Source of the DNA: JAXHMB01 sp034521755
Lineage (GTDB): Bacteria; Bacteroidota; Rhodothermia; Balneolales; Balneolaceae
DNA: 64,000 bases
NCBI GenBank assembly: GCA_034521755.1
Contig: JAXHMB010000004.1
Coordinates: 806,001-870,000, forward strand
Reading direction: 5' to 3'
The notes under the pieces are model-generated. The model was not told the DNA's origin. It saw only the letters and a program-made list of their open reading frames with translations, and searched no databases. This document shows positions 9,238 through 18,843 of this stretch, piece by piece. The translations under genes and the position numbers were made by a program. Position 1 is the first letter of the stretch, and each line of letters starts with the position of its first letter.

Positions 9238-10374
9238 TCATTCGGATTTCTGATTTTCTTTCAGCATTGGGCTAATGATTTTACCCTGGTATGTGATGGT
9301 TGTATTTAACGTAATTTCATCTTCAAAATCGAAATTTGGTTTACCTTCTTCCAGAAGGTGTTCCAAGAGCGCCATCATATTTTTAGAGTATAACTGGCTG
9401 GCATGATAAGCCAGGCTGCTTGGAATGTTAATGGGACCTATAATTTTTACGTTATTAATATCGACCGTTTTTCCGGCTTCGGTAAGCTCGCAATTTCCGC
9501 CCTGTTCTGCAGCCAAATCAATAATGACTGAGCCCGGGTGCATATCATGGACCATCTTTTCTGTAATAAGCAATGGAGCAGGTTTTCCGGGTATTAAAGC
9601 AGTTGTTATAATGATATCAGACTTTTGAGCATGTTCGTGAATGACCTGCCGTTGACGCTCTTGTTTATCATCTGAAAGCTCTTTGGCATAACCGCCTTTG
9701 GTTTCAGTATTTTCATCCATGTCCGGTACTTCCACAAACTTCGCACCGAGGCTTTCAACTTGTTCTTTCACAGCGGGACGAATATCAAAAGCTTCTACCA
9801 CTGCGCCCAGTCTTTTGGCTGTAGCAATGGCCTGAAGTCCGGCCACACCGGCACCCAGTACCAGAACTTTTGCTGGAGCGATAGTGCCGGCCGCGGTCAT
9901 CATCATAGGCAGATATCTGTCTAATTCGTTTGCTGCAATCAGCGTTGCTTTATATCCGGCGATAGAACTCATGGAAGAAAGTGCATCCATGTTTTGGGCA
10001 CGTGAAATACGGGGTACCGCGTCCATGCCCAGTGAAGTAATGTTGGCTGATTTTAGAAACTCAACTGTATCTTCATTCTGCAACGCCCACAAAAAGCACA
10101 CAAGCACAGCTTCTTTCTTTAGTTTTTTAAGATCCTCTCGGGGAGGAGTTTGAATAGCGAGCAAAATATCTGCATCAGAAAACAAAGCAGATCGGTCATT
10201 GATAATTTTGGCTCCGGATTTCCGATAGGCTTCATCCAGATAATTAGACGCTCTTCCCGCTTCACTTTGAATATGTACTTCCAGTCCCTTGTCGATGAGT
10301 TTGCTCACCGTCTCGGGTACCAAAGCTACCCGTTGTTCATATTCGGCAGTTTCTTTAGGAATGGATACAATCAC
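9238..10374 (-). CDS. pntAA: NAD(P) transhydrogenase, subunit alpha part 1
   Basis: Soluble NAD(H)-binding subunit of the transhydrogenase, related to alanine dehydrogenase. It contains SIPKETAEYEQRVALVPETV at the N-terminus, GSIIDLAAEQGGNCE near the C-terminus and the dinucleotide motif VLVLGAGVAGLQAIATAKRLGA. I place the start at a GTG (10372-10374) because GGAGAG lies 4 bp upstream and because family members begin one or two residues before the I-P-K-E motif; in-frame TTG codons at 10386 and 10389 would add four or five residues. First gene of the pnt operon. Confidence 0.93.
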   Translation of the reverse strand: MIVSIPKETAEYEQRVALVPETVSKLIDKGLEVHIQSEAGRASNYLDEAYRKSGAKIINDRSALFSDADILLAIQTPPREDLKKLKKEAVLVCFLWALQNEDTVEFLKSANITSLGMDAVPRISRAQNMDALSSMSSIAGYKATLIAANELDRYLPMMMTAAGTIAPAKVLVLGAGVAGLQAIATAKRLGAVVEAFDIRPAVKEQVESLGAKFVEVPDMDENTETKGGYAKELSDDKQERQRQVIHEHAQKSDIIITTALIPGKPAPLLITEKMVHDMHPGSVIIDLAAEQGGNCELTEAGKTVDINNVKIIGPINIPSSLAYHASQLYSKNMMALLEHLLEEGKPNFDFEDEITLNTTITYQGKIISPMLKENQKSE

Positions 10375-10456
10375 GATGCTCTCCAACAATTTTTGTTTAT
10401 AAGACTAACATATTGAAAAGTGCGGGGATTGCAAATAGGTTAAATAAATTAGTTTC

Positions 10457-10744
10457 TTATCCATTTGCTATCATATTTATAAAAACCACTGTACCAATCC
10501 CTAAAAATACAACAACCCCAAGAAAGAATGTGCCAATAATCCCCATAATTTTTCCTGCTTTTGTAAAGCTTTTTTCAGACCGTGGAATAATTCCCAGCTC
10601 AATCTTTTTAAGATCAGTGTTAGCCATAATCCAAGCAGGGATGCCTGTAAAAGGACCCAGTGTGGTAATGCTTAGAATTCCCAAAATTAAAATTAGAACT
10701 CCTCGTCCGTCTTCTTGTCGAATTCCTGAGTGATTCATGTCCAT
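10457..10744 (-). CDS. small membrane protein, DUF4190-like
   Basis: A 95-residue inner-membrane protein with two hydrophobic segments (about 16-40 and 64-90). The layout GVLILILGILSI...GPFTGIPAWIMANTDLKKI matches the DUF4190 pattern of two helices around a short cytoplasmic loop. The function is unknown. It lies upstream of the pnt operon on the same strand, separated by 82 bp, and is probably a separate unit. An ATG two codons in could also serve as start. Confidence 0.65.
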   Translation of the reverse strand: MDMNHSGIRQEDGRGVLILILGILSITTLGPFTGIPAWIMANTDLKKIELGIIPRSEKSFTKAGKIMGIIGTFFLGVVVFLGIGTVVFINMIANG

Positions 10745-10939
10745 CCGTTTTTATGTAGTGCTTGTTGCTTTATGTAATTACATAGTAATTGAAAAATAGC
10801 AGCCGGACAAGAGCCTGTAAAAAGTAAGATCCCGAGATCTTAGCTCATCTCTATCCGTATCATAGAAAATATTGACTCAATCCTTAGTTCGTTTTTTTGT
10901 ACTTTTAACAAAATTGAAAACCAAACAAGTATTTGATCA

Positions 10940-11905
10940 ATGGAAGATATTGCCGGAAAAACATTTGATGTTGTAATCGTAGGAAGTGGTCCAGCAGGAT
11001 TGACTGCTGCACTCTATGCCGCCCGTGCGGACCTGAATCCCCTTGTTTTTGAAGGGCCTGAGCCAGGTGGGCAGCTTATGCAAACTACTGATGTAGAGAA
11101 TTATCCCGGCTATCCAGAAGGTGTGATGGGGCCACAAATGATGCAGGATTTCCGCGAACAGGCTCAGCGCTTTGGTGCCGATTGTCGCTACGGAATGGTC
11201 ACCGATATCAATTTTGATAAGCGACCCTATAAACTCACTGTTGATGAAGAAACCGAACTATATGCCAAAGCTATTATTGTATCAACCGGAGCCTCGGCCA
11301 AATGGCTGGGCCTGGACAGCGAGCAGCGCCTGCGCGGTAAAGGTGTTTCGGCATGTGCAACCTGTGACGGTGCTTTTTTCCGCGATCAGCATGTCATTGT
11401 GGTAGGCGGCGGCGACACAGCCATGGAAGAAGCTACGTTCCTCACCAAGTTTGCCAGCAAGGTTACCGTATTGCACCGCCGTCAGGAATTGCGTGCATCC
11501 AAAGCCATGCAAACCCGTGCATTTAATGATGAAAAGATTGAGTTTATGTGGGATACTGAACTTCAGGAAGTGCTGGGTGATGAAGTGGTAGAAGGTGTGA
11601 AAGTCATCAACAATGAAACCCAGGAAGTTACTACACTCGATGATGTGACCGGCGTATTTATTGCTATTGGTCACAAACCAAATACCGACCTGTTTAAGGA
11701 TGTGCTTGAGATGGATGATGTTGGTTATATCCAGACCGAAGGACAATCAACCCGAACAGGAATGGAAGGTATCTTTGCCTGTGGTGATGCAATGGATCCG
11801 ATTTATCGTCAGGCAGTGACCGCAGCCGGAACAGGGTGTCGCGCGGCACTAGATGCCGAAAAATTCTTAGCTGAAGCAAAGATTAATGAGAAAGTAGCAG
11901 TTTAG
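10940..11905 (+). CDS. trxB: thioredoxin reductase (NADPH)
   Basis: Flavoenzyme that passes electrons from NADPH to thioredoxin. The 321-residue protein has the FAD motif VGSGPAGLTAALYAA at the N-terminus, the redox pair in SACATCDGAFF (about 134-144), the NADPH motif VGGGDTAMEEA, and the closing FAD segment GIFACGDAMDP. The length and all catalytic features are normal. Upstream is a 195-bp gap with no recognised element. Downstream a long hairpin followed by a T-run probably ends transcription before the convergent DUF4342 gene. Confidence 0.96.
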   Translation: MEDIAGKTFDVVIVGSGPAGLTAALYAARADLNPLVFEGPEPGGQLMQTTDVENYPGYPEGVMGPQMMQDFREQAQRFGADCRYGMVTDINFDKRPYKLTVDEETELYAKAIIVSTGASAKWLGLDSEQRLRGKGVSACATCDGAFFRDQHVIVVGGGDTAMEEATFLTKFASKVTVLHRRQELRASKAMQTRAFNDEKIEFMWDTELQEVLGDEVVEGVKVINNETQEVTTLDDVTGVFIAIGHKPNTDLFKDVLEMDDVGYIQTEGQSTRTGMEGIFACGDAMDPIYRQAVTAAGTGCRAALDAEKFLAEAKINEKVAV

Positions 11906-11928
11906 AGCATTATAGATGATTTCTAATA

Positions 11929-11979
11929 AGTGATGAGTAATGAGTAGGGTATTACTCCTTACTCATCATCACTTTTTTT
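11929..11979 (+). terminator. long hairpin ending trxB
   Basis: AGTGATGAGTAATGAGTA pairs, with a small bulge, with the sequence ending in CTCATCATCACT, and seven T residues follow at 11973-11979. The right arm overlaps the last codons of the convergent DUF4342 gene. Placed between convergent genes, it fits a rho-independent terminator for the plus strand. Confidence 0.5.
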
Positions 11980-12414
11980 GGTCTTGCCGACGGTCTTATC
12001 AGTCTTTTCTTCTTCGGGCTCGTCGTCATCATCGCCCTCAATATCTACAATAACTTCGGCTTCTTCAGCATCTACTTCGTACTCATCTTCACCCATTTCG
12101 CCTTTGGGATATTTTTCAACGATGATTTTGATATCATTCATAAACAGGGCGAACATGCCTATAGCTGATGCAATGGGAGCCATAGCGGTAACTAATGCAG
12201 AACCTGCCAGCCCGGCTGTAAGCTGTGTTTGAAAAAGCACTTTGCCATCTTTGTTTTTAATCATCAGGCGGCGCGCATTTCCTTCTTTAATCAGCTTTCT
12301 GATTTGTTTGATGACCTCTGAAGCCGATCCTTTAATCTCTTCGGTAAATGACTTTTTAGAGCTTGAAGTCTTCATAATCTTATCACTCATAATATTTTGG
12401 ATTCTATTCAACAA
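11959..12414 (-). CDS. DUF4342-domain protein with acidic tail
   Basis: A 151-residue protein. The middle part (about 18-95) matches the DUF4342 pattern: a helix (SASEVIKQIRKLIKEGNARRLMIKNKDG), a strand and then a hydrophobic stretch (SALVTAMAPIASAIGMFALFMNDI) that may insert in or lie on the membrane. The last 45 residues are almost entirely Asp/Glu with a short basic end. Function unknown; some relatives carry a UBA-like ubiquitin-fold N-terminus, which is not evident here. The start is 77 bp from the divergent ComM gene. Confidence 0.7.
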   Translation of the reverse strand: MLNRIQNIMSDKIMKTSSSKKSFTEEIKGSASEVIKQIRKLIKEGNARRLMIKNKDGKVLFQTQLTAGLAGSALVTAMAPIASAIGMFALFMNDIKIIVEKYPKGEMGEDEYEVDAEEAEVIVDIEGDDDDEPEEEKTDKTVGKTKKSDDE

Positions 12415-12491
12415 GAAATTCCTTTGTAAGGAATCATTGTGTCACAGGTCTTACTACGTATAAGATACTATAAAGATTCAAACCGAAAACT

Positions 12492-14033
12492 ATGCTTTCA
12501 CGTGTTTATTGCGCATCTACAATTGGAGTTGATGCCCGTTTGATAGAGGTAGAGACAAATATGTCTCATGGAATGCCCAAATATTTTTTGGTGGGCTTGC
12601 CGGATCGTGCTGTGAGCGAGTCCAGCGACCGGATTGAGGCAGCTTTAAAAAATTCCGGTGCTGAATTCCCATCGGGACGTATTACTGTAAACCTGGCACC
12701 CGCCGATTTGCCAAAGGAGGGCAGCGCCTTTGATTTGCCTATTGCAGTGACGCTGCTCAATGTATCTGGACAAATTCAAACGGATAAGCTGGAGAAGACG
12801 CTTATTTTGGGTGAGCTCTCACTGGATGGGAAAATTCGTCCGGTAAAAGGTGTGCTGCCCATGGCTGTCGAAGCCAAAGAAAAAGGGATTGAATATATGA
12901 TTGTTCCTGCAGAAAATGGTCCCGAAGCAGGAGTAGTAGATGGGTTGAGTGTGTATGCCTTTGACCACCTGAACCAGGTAATGGAGTGGCTCCGCAATTC
13001 TAATTCCCATGAGGCTTTGAATGTGGATGTTGATTCTATTTTCAATAGAAACGGGCAGGCCGAAATTTTAGACTTCAGTGACGTGCGCGGGCAGGAAAAC
13101 GTAAAGCGGGCATTGGAAGTGGCTGCTGCCGGAGGCCATAATTTGATTATGGTAGGTCCCCCGGGCTCGGGCAAAACAATGATGGCTCGTCGACTCCCGG
13201 CTATTTTGCCACCGCTTACTTTGGATGAAGCATTGGAGACCACTAAAATTCATTCGGTTTCAGGTTTGTTGGGTTCAGGAAAAGCACTGGTAACCCAGCG
13301 TCCGTTTCGGTCACCGCACCATACGGTTTCTGATGTTGCCTTGGTGGGAGGCGGAAGTATTCCTATGCCGGGGGAAATTTCTATGGCGCATAACGGAGTG
13401 CTTTTTTTAGATGAATTGCCGGAGTTTAAGCGAAGCGCTCTTGAAGTGATGCGTCAACCTCTGGAAGATGGATTTGTCAGTATTTCCCGGGCACGTATGA
13501 GTGTCACCTATCCCAGCCGAATAATGATGGTTGCTTCTATGAACCCATCACCCACGGGCGATTGGTATGATCCGGCCGATCCCGGTGGAGCAACGCCCAA
13601 TCAGATGCAAAGGTATCTAAGTAAAATTAGTGGCCCTTTATTAGACCGCATTGACCTGCATATTGATGTGCAAAAGGTGAGTTATGATGAACTTTCCAGC
13701 AAAGCTAAGGGAGAATCATCAAAAGAAATTCGAGCACGTGTAATTGAAGCTCGAAAGTTACAAACACAACGTTTTATGGGAGTAAAAGGAGTCTACTGTA
13801 ACGCACAGATGAATACAAAGATGGCGCGTAAGCTTTGCCCGCTGGATGATGCCAGTTCTGAAATGCTGAAAAAAGCAATTACATCGCTGGGGCTTTCAGC
13901 TCGTGCTTATGATCGTATCCTAAAAGTATCCCGCTCCATCGCAGATCTGGAACAGTCCGAAGATATTAAATCGAATCACGTGGCAGAGGCTATTCAGTAT
14001 CGAAGCCTTGATCGAGAAGGGTGGCTGGGGTGA
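12492..14033 (+). CDS. comM: YifB/ComM-family Mg-chelatase-like AAA+ ATPase
   Basis: AAA+ protein of 513 residues. The N-terminus is the LonC-like domain of the family (GVDARLIEVETNMSHGMPKYFLVGLPD). The central domain has Walker A GPPGSGKTMMARRLP, Walker B GVLFLDELPEF and the family's RQPLEDGFVSISRA and SMNPSPTGD motifs, and the C-terminal helical lid ends in SRSIADLEQSEDIKSNHVAEAIQYRSLDR. In naturally competent bacteria ComM is a branch-migration helicase that helps integrate foreign DNA. Next on the strand are a tiny ORF and priA, so a replication/recombination context is possible. Confidence 0.92.
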   Translation: MLSRVYCASTIGVDARLIEVETNMSHGMPKYFLVGLPDRAVSESSDRIEAALKNSGAEFPSGRITVNLAPADLPKEGSAFDLPIAVTLLNVSGQIQTDKLEKTLILGELSLDGKIRPVKGVLPMAVEAKEKGIEYMIVPAENGPEAGVVDGLSVYAFDHLNQVMEWLRNSNSHEALNVDVDSIFNRNGQAEILDFSDVRGQENVKRALEVAAAGGHNLIMVGPPGSGKTMMARRLPAILPPLTLDEALETTKIHSVSGLLGSGKALVTQRPFRSPHHTVSDVALVGGGSIPMPGEISMAHNGVLFLDELPEFKRSALEVMRQPLEDGFVSISRARMSVTYPSRIMMVASMNPSPTGDWYDPADPGGATPNQMQRYLSKISGPLLDRIDLHIDVQKVSYDELSSKAKGESSKEIRARVIEARKLQTQRFMGVKGVYCNAQMNTKMARKLCPLDDASSEMLKKAITSLGLSARAYDRILKVSRSIADLEQSEDIKSNHVAEAIQYRSLDREGWLG

Positions 14034-14219
14034 CGAGGAATGGAATGTGAATGACGCAGATATGACGGGTTTTAAGGGAAGGAAAATATAACCTGCGTAA
14101 ATCAGCTAAACCTGTATTAACGGCGTTCTATTACAACAAATAACTTATTGCCACGTTTAAAAAAATAGAAATAAAAGTATTAGAGAGTACCCTTGCTTCA
14201 AAATAGAAAAGGAGCTGTT
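14034..14219 (+). other. non-coding gap after comM
   Basis: The comM-priA spacing is 358 bp in all. This first part is A+T-rich, has no plausible ORF and no clear hairpin terminator. It ends in the strong ribosome binding site of the small ORF at 14220. Confidence 0.4.
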
Positions 14220-14306
14220 ATGACATCAAAAAGTTACTGGAAAGGCGGACTTATTTTTACGATCCCATTTCTGCTGATCGTTTTATATTTGGTTTTAGCT
14301 GTTTGA
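14220..14306 (+). CDS. putative 28-residue membrane microprotein
   Basis: A short ORF with an unusually good ribosome binding site for this genome: AAGGAG at 14209-14214, five bases before the ATG. The 28 residues start MTSKSYWKGG, and about 18 hydrophobic residues follow (from LIFTIPFLL to the end at LAV), giving one transmembrane helix with a short basic N-terminus. It lies 85 bp upstream of priA in the same direction. I do not recognise the family. The strong SD, in-frame stop and clear helix argue for a real small protein rather than chance. Confidence 0.5.
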   Translation: MTSKSYWKGGLIFTIPFLLIVLYLVLAV

Positions 14307-14391
14307 GAAATTCACAATGAATATTGACTCCGGTTGGTAAAATGAATATGCTTTTGCCCAAAGCATAATGAGAATCGTTTAGCCAATTTTT

Positions 14392-16827
14392 TTGCAATCC
14401 TACGCAGATATTATATTTGACAGAGCCGTTCGACAGGTTTTTACCTATGCCATTCCCGATGAGCTGCAAGGAGATATAAAATGTGGCATTCGTGTATGGG
14501 TGCCCTTTCAAAGAAGAAAAGCTATTGGCGTGGTGGTAAATATTCACTCCAATAAGCCGGATTTTAACACTCGAAATATCCAAAAATTATTAGATAAAGA
14601 GCCGATCCTTTCGGATGAGCTGTTGCAGCTAACCGAATGGATGCATCGCTTTTACTATTGTAGTTGGGGTGAAGTAGTGAATGCGGCGCTACCGGCCGGT
14701 CTTAATTTTTATTCCGAAAAATATGTGAAAGTTATTGAAACAGAGGGGACTGAAAATCTCAGTAAAGCCCATCAAGAAATTTTATTCGAAATTGCTGATA
14801 AGAACTCATATCAGCTTAAAGAAGCCCACAAGCGATGGTCCGATCAAGCAATCAGCACACTTAAGAAAAGAGGATTTGTAGAAATTTGGGAAGAGCCGGA
14901 GCTAAAAATAGCACCCAGTACCGCTAAACTTTGGGAGTGGACTTCTGATGAAGAAAGAAAAAAAGCTTCAGAAACTGTAGAAGAGCATAAGTGTGATGAT
15001 AAAATGTACAAGTGGGTGCGTGCTTTGGAACTGTTGCTATCTTTGGAACTGCCCGAATTTCAGCAAAACCTGATGCAATACGATCTGTTGGATTCTTATA
15101 CATTAAACCGGATAGAAGAGGAGGGCGTAATTGAATTTCGGGAAGTTGAATCAGCAGATGTAAGCTTTAAGTACGAACATGACCCTTCCAGGATTAAAAC
15201 GCTTAATGAAGAGCAGAAAAAAGCCTTTGATGAGATAAGTGCATCGTTGGATGAGCAGACCTTTTCCAGTTATTTATTGTTTGGTATCACCGGCAGCGGA
15301 AAAACGGAAGTATATATTCATGCCTTAAAGAACGCTTTGGAACAAGGAAAGGGCGGATTGGTGTTGGTTCCAGAAATTGGACTAACTCCACAAATTGTGA
15401 AGCGATTTTATCAGATTTTTGGAGATGATATTGCTGTTATTCACAGCAGGCTGACGGTCCGCGAACGCTATAATGCCTGGCGGTCATTGCAAAGAGGTGA
15501 AAAACGAATAGCTATTGGAGCCCGATCTGCAGTATTTGCCCCTGTCAGGAATTTGGGGATCATAATTATAGATGAAGAACATGATGCTTCCTACAAACAG
15601 GAAGATCCTGCTCCTCGCTATCATGCGCGCGATGTGGCTATTATTCGGGCCCAGATGAATGATGCCGTTGCAGTGATGGGATCAGCAACGCCCAGTATGG
15701 TAAGTTTATATGGCTCAAAAAAGGAAAAAAGTGAACTTCTTTCGCTTACCAAGCGCCCTCTTGAAGCGAAACTGCCTGAAGTGAAAGTGCTGGATTTGAA
15801 ACAGTATAAATCGGCTATGAAAGGTTCATTGACTATCCCTCTGTATAACGCTATACGTGAAGCACTGGATCGCAATGAACAAATTATATTGCTTTACAAT
15901 CGGCGGGGATATGCCTCCTTTTTGCAGTGTCAAAGTTGTGGGCATATTCCTGAATGCCCGAATTGCTCCGTAAGCCTGACCCATCATAAATCAAAGAAAC
16001 AATTGCGATGCCACTACTGCGGTTATTCCGTACGGGAGCCAGCCACCTGTTCATCCTGCAATGAGCGATCTCTTGGCTCATCGGGTAGCGGAACCCAACA
16101 ACTTGAGGAAGAAATGAATGAGCTTTTTCCGGAAGCTGCGCTGTTGCGAATGGATTATGACACTACCAGCGGACGTGAAGCGCATGCCAACATTCTTTCC
16201 AGTTTTGGACGGCGTGAAGCTAATATTTTAGTAGGTACTCAAATTGTTGGCAAGGGGCTCGACTTCCCAAATGTTACGGTGGTGGGGGTAATCAATGCAG
16301 ATACCGAACTGGCATTTCCATCATTCAGAGCCGGAGAACGAATGTACCAGTTGCTGAGCCAGGTAGCGGGTCGATCGGGTCGTGCCGAGAAAAGCGGCAA
16401 AGTGTTTTTCCAGACTTGGCAGCCCGATCACCCTGCGTTGGAAACGGCCAAGAACCATGACTATAAAGCTTTTGCCAGAAAAGAACTGGCCTTTCGGAAG
16501 AAGTTAACCTACCCACCTTATTCCAGGATCATTCGATTCACCTTTAAAGGAAAACAAGAGAGAAGAGTACAGCAGGTGGCCGAAGTGTTTACAGAGGTGC
16601 TTATCAATCAGGTAGGAGGGATGGATTCTGTGCTGGGCCCATCCCCGGCTGCTATTGCCAAAGTACAACAATTTTACCGCTGGGAAACACTGCTAAAAAT
16701 TGATCCCTCTAACGGGGCAGGAGTCATTGAGCGATTACTGGATGAAACCATGGAAGCATATGATCGAAAAAAACCGAACAATTCCAGCTCAGTACGCATT
16801 AATATAAATGTAGATGCACTTGAATAA
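14392..16827 (+). CDS. priA: primosomal protein N' (replication restart helicase PriA)
   Basis: Superfamily 2 helicase that reloads the replisome at stalled forks. It has 811 residues: an N-terminal 3'-DNA-binding domain (YADIIFDRAVRQVFTYAIP), the helicase core with Walker A FGITGSGKTEVYIH and DEEHDASYKQE, eight zinc-binding cysteines (CQSCGHIPECPNC...CHYCG...CSSC, about 510-555), then VGTQIVGKGLDFPNV and QVAGRSGRAEK. The start is a TTG at 14392, which gives a normal N-terminus; no ATG is suitably placed. Length and motifs are complete. Confidence 0.94.
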   Translation: MQSYADIIFDRAVRQVFTYAIPDELQGDIKCGIRVWVPFQRRKAIGVVVNIHSNKPDFNTRNIQKLLDKEPILSDELLQLTEWMHRFYYCSWGEVVNAALPAGLNFYSEKYVKVIETEGTENLSKAHQEILFEIADKNSYQLKEAHKRWSDQAISTLKKRGFVEIWEEPELKIAPSTAKLWEWTSDEERKKASETVEEHKCDDKMYKWVRALELLLSLELPEFQQNLMQYDLLDSYTLNRIEEEGVIEFREVESADVSFKYEHDPSRIKTLNEEQKKAFDEISASLDEQTFSSYLLFGITGSGKTEVYIHALKNALEQGKGGLVLVPEIGLTPQIVKRFYQIFGDDIAVIHSRLTVRERYNAWRSLQRGEKRIAIGARSAVFAPVRNLGIIIIDEEHDASYKQEDPAPRYHARDVAIIRAQMNDAVAVMGSATPSMVSLYGSKKEKSELLSLTKRPLEAKLPEVKVLDLKQYKSAMKGSLTIPLYNAIREALDRNEQIILLYNRRGYASFLQCQSCGHIPECPNCSVSLTHHKSKKQLRCHYCGYSVREPATCSSCNERSLGSSGSGTQQLEEEMNELFPEAALLRMDYDTTSGREAHANILSSFGRREANILVGTQIVGKGLDFPNVTVVGVINADTELAFPSFRAGERMYQLLSQVAGRSGRAEKSGKVFFQTWQPDHPALETAKNHDYKAFARKELAFRKKLTYPPYSRIIRFTFKGKQERRVQQVAEVFTEVLINQVGGMDSVLGPSPAAIAKVQQFYRWETLLKIDPSNGAGVIERLLDETMEAYDRKKPNNSSSVRININVDALE

Positions 16828-16890
16828 ATGGTTTGCATTAGGTCTAATAAATTCGATTATTTAAGCTAAATATCCATTTAATTCTGTTTT

Positions 16891-18843
16891 ATGGGAGAAG
16901 AAAGAGTAAAAATAGCTGACACCCATGAAGAAGTTCAGCGTTTTATGAAGTATGTGCTGAAGGATCTTCGGGCACTAAAAAGAATGCTGAACGAAGGTGG
17001 CTGGTTTGAAGAAGACCCCATTCGCATTGGTGCCGAGCAAGAGCTTTGCTTGGTGGACCGGCATTCTAAAGCTTCTCCTGTTAGTATGGAGGTACTTGAC
17101 AAATTAAATGATGACAATTTTACTACTGAGTTTGCCAAGTTTAACCTGGAGATTAACCTTGACCCGCTGGAATTCAAGGATGACTGTCTTACCTTGATGG
17201 AAGACCAGATTCAGAGCAAGGTGGATAAGGTTCGTGATGTAGTTGAAGAGATGGGGGGCGATATTCTGCTGACCGGTATTTTGCCAACCATAAGAAAGTC
17301 TGATGTTGACCTCAAAAATCTAACGCCTCTTCAACGGTATCGGGCACTTTGTGAAGCGATTAGTAAGTTGCGCGGAGAAAATTTCGACCTTCGCATTCAG
17401 GGGATGGATGAACTGTTGATGAAATTTGATTCACCTCTTCTCGAGGCTTGTAATACCGGTTTTCAAGTGCATCTACAGGTAGCGCCGGACGAGTTTGTAC
17501 AAAAATATAACCTGGCTCAGGCTATCACTGCTCCCGTCTTGGCAGCAGCGGTAGGCTCCCCTATTCTATTTGGGAAGCGCCTGTGGAGTGAAACGCGTAT
17601 AGCGTTATTCCAGCAATCGGTAGATACCCGAACAGTTGGAGATCACCTTCGGGAAAGCAGTCCAAGGGTAACCTTTGGCAATGAATGGGTGAAGGATAGT
17701 ATCCTGGATATTTTTCAGGAAGACACAGCCCGGTATCGCGTGATGCTCAGCTCAGAAGTTACAGAAGATGTAGAAAAGCTTCTTGATGAAGGTACGCCGC
17801 CTATGCTTAATGCCCTGCAAGTGCATAACGGCACGGTATATCGGTGGAATCGTCCCTGTTATGGTGTGGCAAACGGGAAGGCACATTTACGTATAGAGAA
17901 TAGAGTATTCCCTTCCGGTCCCACGGTAACCGATGAGATGGCTAATACTGCTTTTTGGCTGGGGCTATTGAATAAAATGGATGATTATCATCCTAATATT
18001 TCTGAAGAAATGGACTTTGATGATGCCCGAATGAATTTTGTAGCTGCCTCAAAGCTGGGCCTCGACACCAAGTTTCGATGGGTTGATGACCGTCGAATTA
18101 ATGCTGTTGACCTTATTACAGAAGAGTTGCTGCCTGTTGCCCGTGAAGGACTTGAAGATGTGAATATCAACCAAGGAGATATTGACAGCTATCTGGAAAT
18201 TATTGAAGAACGAGCTAAGTCCGGGAAAACTTCTGCCCACTGGATGGTAGATAACTACGCCTCGCTGATGAAAGAGAATGACTCAAAAGAACAAACTCTT
18301 GCTGCCATCACAACGGCCATGATTAAAAATCAGAAAAAAGGAGAACCGGTTCATAAATGGGGTAGAGCGCGCATGGAAGATCTGGAGCACTGGGAGCCAT
18401 CAAGCCTGATTGTTGAAGAGTTTATGACTACTGATCTTTTCACGGTTCAGAAAGATGATATTCTGGAATTTGTAGCAGACCTCATTGACTGGCGGCGAAT
18501 CAGATATGTGCCTGTAGAGGATGACAAAAATCATTTGGTAGGACTGGTCACAATGCGAATGATTTTTCGGGATTACAGTAAAGCAGTGAATCATGATGAC
18601 GAGCCCACTGAAACGGTTGAAGAAATAATGATTAAAAATCCAATTACCATTCACCCTGAGGCTTCTATAGTGGAAGCAATGGATATCATGGATAGCCAAA
18701 AGATTGGATGCCTCCCTGTAGTAAAAAATAATCGCCTGGTTGGTATTATTACAGAGCAAAACTACATGAGTACAGCGGGACGGTTATTAAGAGTTTTACA
18801 TTCGAATAATGAGGAAAATGGACAGAACGATTCTGAAAGCTAA
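16891..18843 (+). CDS. GCS2-type glutamate-amine ligase fused to a CBS pair
   Basis: A 650-residue two-part protein. Residues about 10-440 resemble the glutamate-cysteine ligase type 2 family (RIGAEQELCLVD, NTGFQVHLQVAPDEF, PSGPTVTDEMANTAFWLGLL), which makes gamma-glutamyl amides with ATP. Residues about 505-640 form two CBS motifs (VEEFMTTDLFTVQKDD..., VEEIMIKNPITIHPEA...), which usually bind adenine nucleotides and regulate the attached enzyme. The gene overlaps the downstream AstE-like deacylase by 35 bp, which implies coupled expression and perhaps a shared small-molecule pathway. Substrate unknown; classical glutathione synthesis is not supported, since no gshB is seen. Confidence 0.82.
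   Translation: MGEERVKIADTHEEVQRFMKYVLKDLRALKRMLNEGGWFEEDPIRIGAEQELCLVDRHSKASPVSMEVLDKLNDDNFTTEFAKFNLEINLDPLEFKDDCLTLMEDQIQSKVDKVRDVVEEMGGDILLTGILPTIRKSDVDLKNLTPLQRYRALCEAISKLRGENFDLRIQGMDELLMKFDSPLLEACNTGFQVHLQVAPDEFVQKYNLAQAITAPVLAAAVGSPILFGKRLWSETRIALFQQSVDTRTVGDHLRESSPRVTFGNEWVKDSILDIFQEDTARYRVMLSSEVTEDVEKLLDEGTPPMLNALQVHNGTVYRWNRPCYGVANGKAHLRIENRVFPSGPTVTDEMANTAFWLGLLNKMDDYHPNISEEMDFDDARMNFVAASKLGLDTKFRWVDDRRINAVDLITEELLPVAREGLEDVNINQGDIDSYLEIIEERAKSGKTSAHWMVDNYASLMKENDSKEQTLAAITTAMIKNQKKGEPVHKWGRARMEDLEHWEPSSLIVEEFMTTDLFTVQKDDILEFVADLIDWRRIRYVPVEDDKNHLVGLVTMRMIFRDYSKAVNHDDEPTETVEEIMIKNPITIHPEASIVEAMDIMDSQKIGCLPVVKNNRLVGIITEQNYMSTAGRLLRVLHSNNEENGQNDSES

Noticed and set aside
12776..13243. 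Minus-strand ORF of 155 codons within comM
   Set aside because: Antisense shadow of a well-conserved AAA+ coding region.
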